Assembly (NCBI GenBank): GCA_965243755.1
Contig: CBDEVW010000003.1
Coordinates: forward strand, 372,001-436,000
Reading direction: 5' to 3'
DNA length: 64,000 nucleotides
Source: JANSWY01 sp965243755
GTDB lineage: Bacteria; Bacteroidota; Bacteroidia; Cytophagales; Cyclobacteriaceae
The notes below the pieces were generated by a model. The model worked only from the letters and a program-made list of their open reading frames with translations, was not told where the DNA came from and ran no database searches. Shown here one piece after another: positions 36,001 through 43,802 of this stretch; within the stretch, counting starts at the first letter, position 1; each line of letters starts with the position of its first letter. The translations under genes were made by a program, and so were the position numbers.

Positions 36001-36222
36001 GTAAATGTCAGTATCAAAGACAATGGCCCGGGTATCAGTGAGGAAGTAATGGGGCATATTTTTGAACCGTTTTTTACTACTAAAAGACCTGGCAAAGGTA
36101 CCGGACTGGGATTGTTCATATCTTATACCATAATCAAGAAGTATAATGGTGATATCAAGGTATCGTCCAACAAGGGGAATGGAGCCCAGTTTGACATTTC
36201 TCTTCCGTCCGTAAAATCATAG
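33058..36222 (+). CDS. Propeller/Y_Y_Y sensor histidine kinase
   Basis: 1054 aa. A signal peptide is followed by a periplasmic two-component regulator propeller (Reg_prop repeats such as GYIWLATNGGLAKFDG, GNIWVGTDGKGLVML) to about 640, a Y_Y_Y domain at about 670-745 (QYQYQLKGYNDDWVDAGNRK), one transmembrane helix at about 751-771, a coiled coil, then HisKA with His832 (GLAHELNNPLGY) and HATPase (FQNIIQNSIEAIPEQNG, DNGPGIS, GTGLGLFIS). Unlike SusR-type hybrids it has no receiver or HTH, so its response regulator must lie elsewhere. It is monocistronic, preceding an unrelated transsulfuration gene. Confidence 0.92.
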   Translation: MIIYWLRNTLILLVVYWPLASIAQALVQMDKTAPYYIRQWTMEDGLPQNSVQDILKSQSGYIWLATNGGLAKFDGIQFDVYDLNNSPNLISNRIAKITEDAAGKIWIALETTGISILENGQFIKFDEGGEFAGIRATCFQEDLNHEMWIGTTNGIIRTNGTAHHYYSDANGLENIHIDKIIMDQNGIIWAIGGIPGNKGWFLFRFNNDTFEVIDQSDQSLYSLFADDQQIWYATPQKIYQVDINTLEKTSRVNKKFNGFLKLMLDQQNNLWMGSQNGLFLVGDRHGDLSNPYTFNEPLNSVIKSIFQDDEGNIWVGTDGKGLVMLTKTPVTRYILPKKYNVKSFNQITSDGLGGFWVGSQCEGLVHYSDGKFRHFRLKTNCIGALYLDQNQRVLVATDHTIGTIDPSGRYEQVFVGPDETSGGIINAIYQDSSGDFWVGTMGDGVYQVRDSVISEYNTENGLSSNRIYNIQQRSNGDILVGTESGLSMITQNGSIQTITASSGLAPGAIRAIYEDENLNLWIGSYGGGLSRISADTIINYNTSNGLSENIVSRILEDDKGNLWMMGNFGLYFTTLKQLDAYAEGKVRQIQCISLGFKEGMAEGNGVGTAVQTADGTFWWPTIEGVANIDIAQFEYDTLTPQVVVRSFRVGNQVKSIGENNIIELSAKERDFEVSYNALSFNPQDKIQYQYQLKGYNDDWVDAGNRKVINFTNISPGEYELFIKASNNHGIWENKWTSVTVIVNPTIWQTLWVQLLIIGTGILMVIGIIRWRVAYLTKREKELETLVEERTKALLANKTELETALTSLEQTQRQLIESEKLASIGTLTSGLAHELNNPLGYIGGIAHPLRMDIEEIKAYIPEDRRDEFEEVLEEMNNLLNNLESGVQKASGIIKNLQNISPDGDTDQIIQFNLSEILGTTSLLLQKSNPSTTINQAIEQDAMIQANPIEINQLFQNIIQNSIEAIPEQNGVIDIELVKSNGVVNVSIKDNGPGISEEVMGHIFEPFFTTKRPGKGTGLGLFISYTIIKKYNGDIKVSSNKGNGAQFDISLPSVKS

Positions 36223-36283
36223 CACGATTCACCGGAATTCCCTCAAATTCATTCTATCTTTTCGCAAAAATTAGCTCGACCAA

Positions 36284-37420
36284 ATGCGAAAACCCCGATT
36301 CGAAACCCTAGCCATTAAAAGTGCCGAAAATCACTATGAAGATGCCAGACCGGTAGCGGCTCCAATATACCTCTCCACAACATATCATCGCAATGAAGAC
36401 GGAAGTTATAACCATGGATTCGGGTACAGCCGGCACAGCAACCCAAACAGGGCCATCCTTGAACAAAGCATAGCTCAATTGGAAGAGGGAAAGCATGCGT
36501 TTGCATTTGCTAGCGGAATGGCCGCAATACATGCAGTATTCCAAACTTTGAAATCCGGTGATCATGTCATCATCCCCGACGATGTTTATTTCAATGTAAA
36601 AACATTAACTACCCAGGTATTTGATCGCTGGGGATTGGAGGTCTCAGTAGTTGACTTGTCTGATGCACAAACACTAAAAAAAAGCATCCGGTCCAACACT
36701 GTGCTGATCTGGGTAGAAACACCTTCCAACCCTCAACTAAAACTCACCAATGTATCACAAGTCTGCCAAATCGCCCGGGATCACAACATTCTGGTCGCAA
36801 TAGATAATACCTGGCCTACACCAGTGCTCCAGCAACCCCTCAAAATGGGAGCCGATATCGTCGTTCACTCCACTACCAAATACTTCGGCGGACACAGTGA
36901 CGTACTGGGAGGTTGTGTAATCGTGAATGATGATCAGATTAGCGAAAAATTGCACCTGATACAAACCCATTCGGGAGCAGTTCCCTCACCTTTCGATTGT
37001 TGGCTGATTAGTAGAGGAATTCAAACCCTGGCACTTAGAGTGAAGGCGCAATGTACGTCAGCGGCTGAATTGGCAACATTCCTGGAAAACTGCGATGGAA
37101 TTGACCAGGTAATCTATCCCGGGCTTCCCTCCCACCCACAACATCAATTATACCAGGAACAAATGAAAAATGGTGCAGGCGCCATGCTTTCGGTCCTCAT
37201 AAAAGGAGGTGAAAGTGAAGCCGTAAAAGTATCCAATGCACTACAATATTTTTCTGTAGCGACCAGTCTCGGAGGAGTAGAGAGCCTTGTTGAACACAGA
37301 AAATCCATAGAAGGTCCAGATAGCTTAACCCCTGATAATTTGTTGCGTCTATCCGTTGGACTTGAACATGTTGAAGATTTAAAAGAAGATTGGTTACAAG
37401 CCTTGAAAACAATTCAATAA
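36284..37420 (+). CDS. Cystathionine gamma-synthase/lyase family PLP enzyme
   Basis: 378-aa Cys/Met-metabolism PLP enzyme. The PLP lysine is Lys199 in HSTTKYFGGHSDVLGG; other family motifs are YSRHSNPNRAILE, FASGMAAIHAV and VETPSNPQLKLT, and SLGGVESLVEHR near the end. This group includes cystathionine gamma-synthase, beta- and gamma-lyase and methionine gamma-lyase, which sequence alone does not separate. The length is normal. A VOC gene follows 17 bases after the stop, probably co-transcribed. TATCTTTT near 36255 resembles a -7 element. Confidence 0.92.
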   Translation: MRKPRFETLAIKSAENHYEDARPVAAPIYLSTTYHRNEDGSYNHGFGYSRHSNPNRAILEQSIAQLEEGKHAFAFASGMAAIHAVFQTLKSGDHVIIPDDVYFNVKTLTTQVFDRWGLEVSVVDLSDAQTLKKSIRSNTVLIWVETPSNPQLKLTNVSQVCQIARDHNILVAIDNTWPTPVLQQPLKMGADIVVHSTTKYFGGHSDVLGGCVIVNDDQISEKLHLIQTHSGAVPSPFDCWLISRGIQTLALRVKAQCTSAAELATFLENCDGIDQVIYPGLPSHPQHQLYQEQMKNGAGAMLSVLIKGGESEAVKVSNALQYFSVATSLGGVESLVEHRKSIEGPDSLTPDNLLRLSVGLEHVEDLKEDWLQALKTIQ

Positions 37421-37437
37421 GTCAAACAAATTACACC

Positions 37438-37854
37438 ATGGACCCAATGTACAACACCTTTCGCCCCAGTGGTTTTCATACCATAAACAGCTATTTATTC
37501 ACTGATTTCCCTGTCCAACTGATTGATTTTCTAAAAAAAGCATTTAACGCTCAGGAAATGTCCCGGACCATTAATCAAAAAGACGGAACAGTTGCTAATT
37601 GCATTTTACAAATCGGAGATTCTGCCTTCATGATCAGTCAGTCAACCAAAGCTTACCCGGCAATGCCTGGTGCATTTTATCTTTTTGTAGCAGATACGGA
37701 CATGGTCTACCAAAAAGCACTTGCTGCCGGAGCTACAAGTGAATTAGCACCAATGGACATGGATTACGATGATCGTCAGGGTGGTGTAAGGGATGTTGCC
37801 GGTAACATTTGGTGGATATCCACCAGGCTGGTAGAGGAAGATTACAAGGATTGA
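37438..37854 (+). CDS. VOC superfamily protein (PhnB/glyoxalase-like)
   Basis: 138 aa from ATG 37438; the frame is open upstream into the previous gene but that is not needed. Sequence matches PhnB-type VOC proteins: HTINSYLFTDFPVQLIDFLK, ILQIGDSAFMISQ, AFYLFVADTDMVYQKALAAG, and GVRDVAGNIWWIS near the end. The usual metal ligands are not clearly present in VOC spacing, so enzymatic activity is uncertain. Likely in one operon with the PLP enzyme. Confidence 0.85.
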   Translation: MDPMYNTFRPSGFHTINSYLFTDFPVQLIDFLKKAFNAQEMSRTINQKDGTVANCILQIGDSAFMISQSTKAYPAMPGAFYLFVADTDMVYQKALAAGATSELAPMDMDYDDRQGGVRDVAGNIWWISTRLVEEDYKD

Positions 37855-37886
37855 TGGGCTTACGTAGAATTCTATTCGTTTCGAAC

Positions 37887-37894
37887 TAAATTTG
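37887..37894 (+). promoter_or_regulatory. Putative -7 element TAAATTTG
   Basis: TAAATTTG matches TAnnTTTG and lies 7 bases before the TrmJ-like gene ATG, implying a very short leader. No -33 element is clear. Confidence 0.4.
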
Positions 37895-37901
37895 CGGGCC
37901 T

Positions 37902-38597
37902 ATGGAAATACACTTCATCCTGGTACGGCCGGTAGTCCCGGAAAATATTGGTTTTGTTTGCAGAGCGATTAAAAATATGGGTTTCAATTCACTCATGGTC
38001 GTCGGTTCTGACAAACACACCAAAAAAGGTGCTCAAAACACTGCTTACGATTCACATGATATCCTTGAGAACATTAGAACCTTCACTCAACTGGAGGAAG
38101 CCACCCGTGGGATGGACCTGGTCATTGGCACTACTGCAAAAAAGAGAAAGCTTAGGCACGAATACATCCCCTCTGAAAATCTTAAAAACTTCCTCAACGA
38201 AAGAGAAAAAGAATTAAAACATGTAGCAATAGTATTTGGATCTGAATCTGACGGTCTGTCTGGTGATGAGGAAAAGTGCTGTGATATACTGTCAACAGTT
38301 GCCATGGCCCAGGACTATCCTTCCATCAACTTATCGCACAGTGTCATGATCTATGCCTACGAGTTGAGTGAATTGGCAGGTGCTCCACTTAATCAGGAAT
38401 CTGCAGGACCTCAGGACACCTCTAAGTTTAGTGCATTTAAATCACAGGTGAATGATTTTCTCGAAATACTGGAAATTGAGCAACGTCAACCGGGCTTATT
38501 CCATGAAATCAGGGACCGGTTATTTCAAATGAAACCAAGAGATGTAAGTTTATTCATGTCTGCCTCCAGGTATTTAAGAAACTATCTCAAAAAATAG
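37902..38597 (+). CDS. TrmJ/SpoU-type tRNA/rRNA 2'-O-methyltransferase
   Basis: 231-aa SPOUT methyltransferase acting on RNA ribose in the cytoplasm. Motif 1 is RPVVPENIGFVCRAIKNMGF, motif 2 is IVFGSESDGLSGDE and motif 3 is PSINLSHSVMIYAYEL, with the C-terminal FQMKPRDVSLFMSASRYLRN seen in TrmJ-like proteins. Target is probably tRNA position 32, but other TrmH-family targets are possible. Monocistronic, with a hairpin starting at the stop codon. Confidence 0.9.
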   Translation: MEIHFILVRPVVPENIGFVCRAIKNMGFNSLMVVGSDKHTKKGAQNTAYDSHDILENIRTFTQLEEATRGMDLVIGTTAKKRKLRHEYIPSENLKNFLNEREKELKHVAIVFGSESDGLSGDEEKCCDILSTVAMAQDYPSINLSHSVMIYAYELSELAGAPLNQESAGPQDTSKFSAFKSQVNDFLEILEIEQRQPGLFHEIRDRLFQMKPRDVSLFMSASRYLRNYLKK

Positions 38598-38623
38598 AGC
38601 CTGCTGAAATTTTCAACAGGCTC
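38597..38623. terminator. Hairpin at the end of the methyltransferase gene
   Basis: GAGCCTG (38597-38603) and CAGGCTC (38617-38623) pair, and inner bases TGAAA/TTTCA can extend the stem. It overlaps the stop codon and is not followed by a T-run, so it may be a terminator or a transcript-end hairpin. Confidence 0.5.
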
Positions 38624-38694
38624 ACTAGTTAGGTGAACGACAAATGGTGGATGGTAACCAAACCAACTATATAATTCGATGATGCAATGATTCA

Positions 38695-39978
38695 CTATAA
38701 ATCTGATACTGGGGGCCTGCGCCGAATTCGGGTCCTTTCAATAAACCAACATGAAACCGTATATTGATCAGACTCTTTCAGTCCCTGGTTGAATATGTCT
38801 TCTATGGAAGGAAATTGTTGCTCTGCCTGCTCCATTTTCTGATTATTCCCACTCTTTTCATAATAATCATAAGCCAACCAAAATACTGACCGATCTTCCA
38901 CCTGATTTGCTCCCTCCTTACACTCCTCGTAACTACTCAAATAGAGGTCGCCAATAAATTCGTAAGCCATTTTATTGTTTAATCCGGTTTCGAGAGCAGA
39001 TTGAACGTATTTTCGGGAACTTAATAAGTTGCCAGCTTCTCTTGAATTAATTGCCAACAACATATAAAGTTCGCTTCGGTCCTGTTCAGTAATCTCCAGT
39101 TCAAGCCCTTTCAAATACATTTCCTCCGCCTTCTGATATCGCTTCATCTGATGATACCTTGCCGCTAAAAACTTAACCAAACCCAGTGTTGGCTTATGAT
39201 CAAACAAAGTATGAACTGCGGACAGATAGTATTCCGTGTTGGTGCAACCCATGGCCAACCCAACTTTTAAAACCTGGTAGGCCAGTGTGGTATCGCCGGG
39301 AGAATGGGCCCATTTGGGCATTATCCAATCCCCCAGCTCCTCACAATTCAGGTTCACATACTTCACTAATATTTCATCCAAAACGCTCTTTGTTCTTATA
39401 TTCCCATCAGCTGGTTGAGCATTCAGAGTTTCCAGCAACTGATCATACGTCATCAGTAAATCCCAATCACTCACCTCTCCTCTAATTTTCATTCTCCTCA
39501 CAATGTCCATTTTTGCAATCAAAAGGTTCCCTGGAACATAACCTTCATTCAATGCAATAGCGGAATCAATCGTGGCAAGCAATTGGGAATACTTAGTTGG
39601 TTCACTTTTCCAAAAACTGTACATCCAATAGGCTTTTCTTTTCAACACGGCTTTCCTGTTTCCGAAATGTCTCACCCTGGAGTTCATGGTAGCAATCATT
39701 TTATGCTGCATAGAAACTACACTATCAGGATGTTGCTCATACTTCAACAAGCCACTATAAAGTTGCTCCGCATGGATATAGATCGAAAGATCATATTGCG
39801 GTGCGTTAGCCAATAACCACTCCAGCGGAGCTTTTGCCCCATCTAAATTTCCTGCCCTTAGGTCATCGGAATAAAGTGCCACTTTTCTAACCATTTCAGC
39901 ACTATCTAAAGGCTGAGTTTGTGCAGTGGAGTGCAATCCAATGCATATCAGTATAAGTAGGAAGGTGATTCTCATCAT
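38695..39978 (-). CDS. Secreted TPR-like protein of the vWA locus
   Basis: 427 aa with a signal peptide (MRITFLLILICIGLHSTAQ) and helical repeats of TPR type in the second half (LVKFLAARYHQMKRYQKAEE, SRKYVQSALETGLNNKMAYE, VFWLAYDYYEKSGNNQKMEQ). A scaffold in the periplasm is likely. Its start overlaps the stop of the vWA gene by one base (TAATG), so the two are co-translated. Function unknown; together with the vWA protein it suggests an envelope complex. Confidence 0.8.
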   Translation of the reverse strand: MMRITFLLILICIGLHSTAQTQPLDSAEMVRKVALYSDDLRAGNLDGAKAPLEWLLANAPQYDLSIYIHAEQLYSGLLKYEQHPDSVVSMQHKMIATMNSRVRHFGNRKAVLKRKAYWMYSFWKSEPTKYSQLLATIDSAIALNEGYVPGNLLIAKMDIVRRMKIRGEVSDWDLLMTYDQLLETLNAQPADGNIRTKSVLDEILVKYVNLNCEELGDWIMPKWAHSPGDTTLAYQVLKVGLAMGCTNTEYYLSAVHTLFDHKPTLGLVKFLAARYHQMKRYQKAEEMYLKGLELEITEQDRSELYMLLAINSREAGNLLSSRKYVQSALETGLNNKMAYEFIGDLYLSSYEECKEGANQVEDRSVFWLAYDYYEKSGNNQKMEQAEQQFPSIEDIFNQGLKESDQYTVSCWFIERTRIRRRPPVSDL

Positions 39979-41612
39979 TATTCAGCGGTTAGTAAAGCGG
40001 CACTTTTCACTAAAGACAGAAGCTCACTTCTTTCTTGATCAGGTTTGTTCACTGGAATCATAGCGACAATCTGATCGTAATCAAGGTTGTTTCTGAACTC
40101 AGAATCTCTTAGGATCATTCCAAAACCAGCCACAGCTGCGGATAACCTGAAATTATCACTGGTTTTCTCCCATTTTACTGGTTTGTCTTTTATATGTTGA
40201 ACAATTAGCTCACTATCATCGCGCCCGATGGGTTTATACCGGAGCTTTAATGTGATCAGCTCGTTGGAGAGTGCTTCTTCGGAGGGTACATTTTTTACAT
40301 ATCGTGAAGATGAACCGGTAAAGTCACCTTCGTCAGTAATGAGTTCATACAAGGCGGTCACACTGTGGCCTGCTCCTAATTCTCCGGCATCCTTCATGTC
40401 ATTGTCAAAATCACTGTTTTCCAACACCCTGTTTTCATACCCTATCAGGCGGTAGGCCTTTACCTTTGTAGGATTGAATTCCACCTGAATTTTTACGTCT
40501 TTGGCAATGGTGAAGAGGTTGGCTCGCATTTGAGTGACAAACACTTTCTCAGCTTCTCTTATGTTGTCGATATAGAAATAATTGCCATTACCGGCATTAC
40601 TGATCGCTTCCATCCTGGAGTCTTTATAATTACCCATGCCAAAACCACAAATAGTGAGGTATACCCCCGATTTTCTCTTCTCTTCGATTAGTCTGACCAG
40701 GTCACCAGAAGATGATACACCTACATTAAAATCGCCATCAGTGGCCAAAATCACCCGATTGTTTCCTCCTTCAATCTTATTGGCCATTGCAATTTCATAA
40801 GCCAGGTTTATGCCGGCACTTCCGGCGGTGCTACCTCCCGCTTCCAGATCATCTATGGCTTTAAGGATTGATTCCTTTTTGTCTGCAGGGGTACTGTTCA
40901 AAACAACTCCAGCTCCACCTGCATAAACCACAAGAGAAATTCTATCCTGATCCGAGAGATTTCTGACCAACATTTTAATGGCAGATTTTACAAGAGGTAA
41001 CTTGTTTTGGTCCTGCATTGAGCCTGACACATCAATCAAAAAAACAAGATTGGAGGCGGACAGGTCCTCATAATTGAGGTTTTGGCCCTGTATCCCAATG
41101 TGTAGTAGTTGGTTTTTGGTATTCCATGGACAGGAGGACAACTCCGTAGTAATTGAGAAAGGATGAGGTCCATTAGGTTCAGGGTATTGATATTCGAAGT
41201 AATTAACCATCTCCTCAATTCTGACTGCATCTTTAGGTGGCAGCTGATTGTTGGACAAAAACCTTCTCAAATTGCTATAGGAGGCATTATCTACATCTAT
41301 TGAAAAGGTTGAAAGTGGTTCATTTAATGTAGCGTGAAAATTGTTCTCCTTTAGATATGTATATTCCTCAGTGTTCCATTGCTCCGTTTCCGTCTCAGCC
41401 GGGATAGCCAACATATCCTCAAATTGATCCGGAGATGCCAATGGTTGGGGTTGAGAGAGGTGGTGTCGTTCTTTGGCACTATGCAGATGGCTCCCTGTCT
41501 CACATCTAAATAATAATAGCGATAAGATGAGGACAAAAACGATGATATTCCAATTGATCAACAGCACTGACTTCATGCGTACGTTAACCTCTTTTTGCTT
41601 TAATCTACTCAT
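39978..41612 (-). CDS. YfbK-like von Willebrand A domain protein
   Basis: 544 aa; an alternative start at Met13 is possible, followed by one transmembrane/lipoprotein-like segment (IIVFVLILSLLLFRC). The N-terminal von_Willebrand domain has STFSIDVDNASYSNLRRFLS; the vWA domain has an intact MIDAS start (LVFLIDVSGSMQ, DGDF); the C-terminal region matches DUF3520 and ends LLSLVKSAALLTAE. The domain architecture is that of YfbK/YfbK-like proteins of unknown role. It shares a 131-base control region holding a perfect palindrome with the divergent membrane protein gene at 41744. Confidence 0.9.
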   Translation of the reverse strand: MSRLKQKEVNVRMKSVLLINWNIIVFVLILSLLLFRCETGSHLHSAKERHHLSQPQPLASPDQFEDMLAIPAETETEQWNTEEYTYLKENNFHATLNEPLSTFSIDVDNASYSNLRRFLSNNQLPPKDAVRIEEMVNYFEYQYPEPNGPHPFSITTELSSCPWNTKNQLLHIGIQGQNLNYEDLSASNLVFLIDVSGSMQDQNKLPLVKSAIKMLVRNLSDQDRISLVVYAGGAGVVLNSTPADKKESILKAIDDLEAGGSTAGSAGINLAYEIAMANKIEGGNNRVILATDGDFNVGVSSSGDLVRLIEEKRKSGVYLTICGFGMGNYKDSRMEAISNAGNGNYFYIDNIREAEKVFVTQMRANLFTIAKDVKIQVEFNPTKVKAYRLIGYENRVLENSDFDNDMKDAGELGAGHSVTALYELITDEGDFTGSSSRYVKNVPSEEALSNELITLKLRYKPIGRDDSELIVQHIKDKPVKWEKTSDNFRLSAAVAGFGMILRDSEFRNNLDYDQIVAMIPVNKPDQERSELLSLVKSAALLTAE

Positions 41613-41685
41613 GGGATTTCAGTTTAATTCGTTCACCAACTTTATCCAATCACCCATGAAAATGTTAGGAAACTATCTGTAAAAC

Positions 41686-41707
41686 GATTGTAAAACGTTT
41701 TACAATC
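41686..41707. promoter_or_regulatory. Perfect 22-bp palindrome between divergent vWA and membrane-HTH genes
   Basis: Two arms GATTGTAAAAC and GTTTTACAATC meet at a central CG with no mismatch. TGTAAAACGA just upstream (41679-41688) repeats the half-site. It lies 73 bases from the vWA start and 36 bases from the GTG at 41744, suitable for controlling both. The AAAACGTTTT core resembles LacI-family operators, but no LacI gene is in the window; the DNA-binding-like domain at 41744 is another candidate ligand. Confidence 0.75.
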
Positions 41708-41743
41708 AACCGATTTTGCCCTGAATTAATTAATATCGCATTA

Positions 41744-42640
41744 GTGAAGAAGTCTGAAAGAAAATCGCTCGACCGACTAAAGAGCCAATTGGTCTCTCGC
41801 CTGAAAGAACGGTATCCGGAGGTGCCGGAGGACATTAGTGCCTGGAAGAGTAAGGAAATAGCAAAGTTTCAGGAGGACCTCTTGGAAAGAGTAAATGGAA
41901 GGATCAGTGAGAAGTGGTTTTACACCCATATCAAATCCAACCATCATACATTGCCTAGAATTGACATTCTGGATTTATTAAGCCAGTATGTAGGTTACAA
42001 AGGTTGGGATCAGTTTATTGGTAATAAAACTGGCCAGACAAAGCCAGTTCAATGGTTATTCCTATTATTGATTCCCCTGGTTGTGGTCTTGATTGTGGGG
42101 CTGTATTATTCAGGAAACGGGAGTCATCAATTTTGCTTTGTAGATACGTATAGTAAGCAGATCATTCCCGCAGAAGAAATAGAAGTTTTTCGTATAAAAA
42201 AAGGGGAATCACCAAAAAAGATATTGCCTGATTCCAGTGGTTGTTTTACGTTCCTTACCGGTGCATCTTCTATCAGGTTGGTAGTAAAATCAGCTTATTA
42301 CCACACAGATACTATAGTCAGGCAATTTGATGAAAGGAGAACTTTTGAAATTGTCAGCCTTAAAACAAATGATTATGCCAGAATCCTGCACCTGCTAAGC
42401 AATGATAAGCTCAAGGAGTGGACAGAGAGAAAGAAGGGTCTGGAAAGAATGTTTACCGACAATGCAAAAATCTACCAACTGATGGAAAACGGGAACTATG
42501 CCCTGGCCATTTACAACAAAGAGGAGTTCATCCGGAAGCTTATGCTTCCTTCGGGATCATTGAAAAGACTGGATGTTTTGGAAACAAGCTATGAAGGCGA
42601 CCAAATAAGTGTTTTAAGATTTAAAATTGGGAAGAAATGA
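41744..42640 (+). CDS. Membrane-tethered protein with HTH-like cytoplasmic domain
   Basis: 298 aa from GTG. The N-terminal about 100 residues have the Bacteroidota pattern ISEKWFYTHIKSNHHTLPRI followed by DILDLLSQYVGYKGWDQFI, which recurs in putative HTH domains of that phylum. One transmembrane helix (about 105-125, WLFLLLIPLVVVLIVGLYYS) then a soluble extracytoplasmic domain with CFVDTYSKQIIPAEEIEVF and LKEWTERKKGLERMFTDN. Together it looks like a membrane-bound one-component regulator. Its stop overlaps the next gene's start (ATGA). Confidence 0.7.
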   Translation: MKKSERKSLDRLKSQLVSRLKERYPEVPEDISAWKSKEIAKFQEDLLERVNGRISEKWFYTHIKSNHHTLPRIDILDLLSQYVGYKGWDQFIGNKTGQTKPVQWLFLLLIPLVVVLIVGLYYSGNGSHQFCFVDTYSKQIIPAEEIEVFRIKKGESPKKILPDSSGCFTFLTGASSIRLVVKSAYYHTDTIVRQFDERRTFEIVSLKTNDYARILHLLSNDKLKEWTERKKGLERMFTDNAKIYQLMENGNYALAIYNKEEFIRKLMLPSGSLKRLDVLETSYEGDQISVLRFKIGKK

Positions 42641-43194
42641 GGGCTGCAAAATTTTTATGGATAGGAATATTTATGGTGGGTTGTGCCATTGGAGAGAAAG
42701 AAATGCGATCGCCGGAAACGCCCAACCAGACCAGTAAACGAACAAGCATAGACGAGGACATTGAGAGAGCCATGCTGGACCCCGATGCAGTTAATGCTTT
42801 TGAGCTACAGGCTATTGAGAAATTTAATGACCTGGTAGCGTACATTCAGGTTGCTGCTGATACAACACTCAACGAAATGTTAAGACAGGAAGCCAATGAT
42901 GCAATCGCAAAACTGCTGGTCACAGAGGGAGATCAGGAATCGATTGTTTTGACACCAATAGAACTGCAGAAAACTAAGGATCAGCTGTTCAAAGAAGGTA
43001 AGTCCATGAAGGAGATTGTATTTTCCAATCCATTCAGGCCATTGAAAAAGGAGCTGTTTGCCGGAGAGATTACCTATCTGGTGAGTGATGGTATTGTCAG
43101 GCGTACACTTAACGTCTATTTGCTAAGGGTTAAAAAGAAATTTGGACAGGAGCAGCATGAAGTCTGGGAAATCAAATTTGGTCAAATCAGATAA
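42637..43194 (+). CDS. Hypothetical lipoprotein coupled to the membrane-HTH protein
   Basis: 185 aa with a lipoprotein signal (FLWIGIFMVGC, Cys16), an acidic helical region (about 38-95) and a beta-rich C-terminus (FAGEITYLVSDGIVRRTLNV, HEVWEIKFGQIR). It overlaps the preceding gene by 4 bases. No family recognised. Position suggests an extracytoplasmic partner of the membrane-tethered protein. It abuts the convergent QueD-like gene with no gap. Confidence 0.72.
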   Translation: MRAAKFLWIGIFMVGCAIGEKEMRSPETPNQTSKRTSIDEDIERAMLDPDAVNAFELQAIEKFNDLVAYIQVAADTTLNEMLRQEANDAIAKLLVTEGDQESIVLTPIELQKTKDQLFKEGKSMKEIVFSNPFRPLKKELFAGEITYLVSDGIVRRTLNVYLLRVKKKFGQEQHEVWEIKFGQIR

Positions 43195-43635
43195 TTAATT
43201 GTCTTCTTTGAACCACTCCGCATAGCTTGTTCCGGTTTCCCTGAGTGACACGGTATGTAAATCCAGGTCACCAGGTAGCTTTTCCTTCAAAATATCAACG
43301 ATCTCTAATAGCATATTTTCACATGTCGGCTGGTAATCGACATACCTCACACGTTGATTGATTTTCTCAATGTCTTTGAACCTGGAGTCATTTCTCAGGA
43401 TCAGGCGGTGGTCAAACAACTCGTAGACATCTTTTTTAACAATGGCTTTCAGATCACCAAAATCTACAACCATACCACATTTTGGATCGTCCTTATCATC
43501 TATTACCTCACCTTTTACGGTAATTTTCAATTGATAAGAATGACCATGGATATCCTTGCATTTACCATCATAGCCATCAAGAGCATGTGCTGCTTCAAAT
43601 GTAAATTCTTTAGTTACTCTTACAACTCTCCCCAT
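43195..43635 (-). CDS. queD: 6-carboxy-tetrahydropterin synthase QueD-like
   Basis: 146-aa member of the 6-pyruvoyl-tetrahydropterin synthase family. Catalytic Cys and zinc His are in GKCKDIHGHSYQLKI with the first His in FEAAHALDG; GMVVDFGDLK, FDHRLI and the PTCENMLLEI/LRETGTSYAEW motifs are all present. QueD makes 6-carboxytetrahydropterin for queuosine; a folate/pterin role is the alternative, and no other que gene is nearby. Monocistronic. Confidence 0.9.
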   Translation of the reverse strand: MGRVVRVTKEFTFEAAHALDGYDGKCKDIHGHSYQLKITVKGEVIDDKDDPKCGMVVDFGDLKAIVKKDVYELFDHRLILRNDSRFKDIEKINQRVRYVDYQPTCENMLLEIVDILKEKLPGDLDLHTVSLRETGTSYAEWFKEDN

Positions 43636-43771
43636 ATCAATATCCAGGTCTTGCTTTAATAAGACCGCAAATTTAGTGAAAGAGATTGATTTGGACAGTC
43701 AGGACATCAAACATTCCATGAAATTGATTGTTTTAACAGGCAGGAAAAATAAAGATTGTATCAGGTTTTCC

Positions 43772-43779
43772 TATATTTG
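43772..43779 (+). promoter_or_regulatory. Putative -7 element TATATTTG
   Basis: TATATTTG fits TAnnTTTG. It ends 2 bases before an in-frame ATG at 43782, which would put transcription start inside that codon, so ATG 43803 (with AGGAAG at 43793-43798) is preferred. Confidence 0.45.
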
Positions 43780-43802
43780 GCATGCGGATAACAGGAAGTA
43801 AT

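Noticed and set aside
43782..43802. ATG 43782 as the start of the small helical gene
   Set aside because: A -7-like element ends 2 bases before it, while ATG 43803 has a purine-rich AGGAAG in front.
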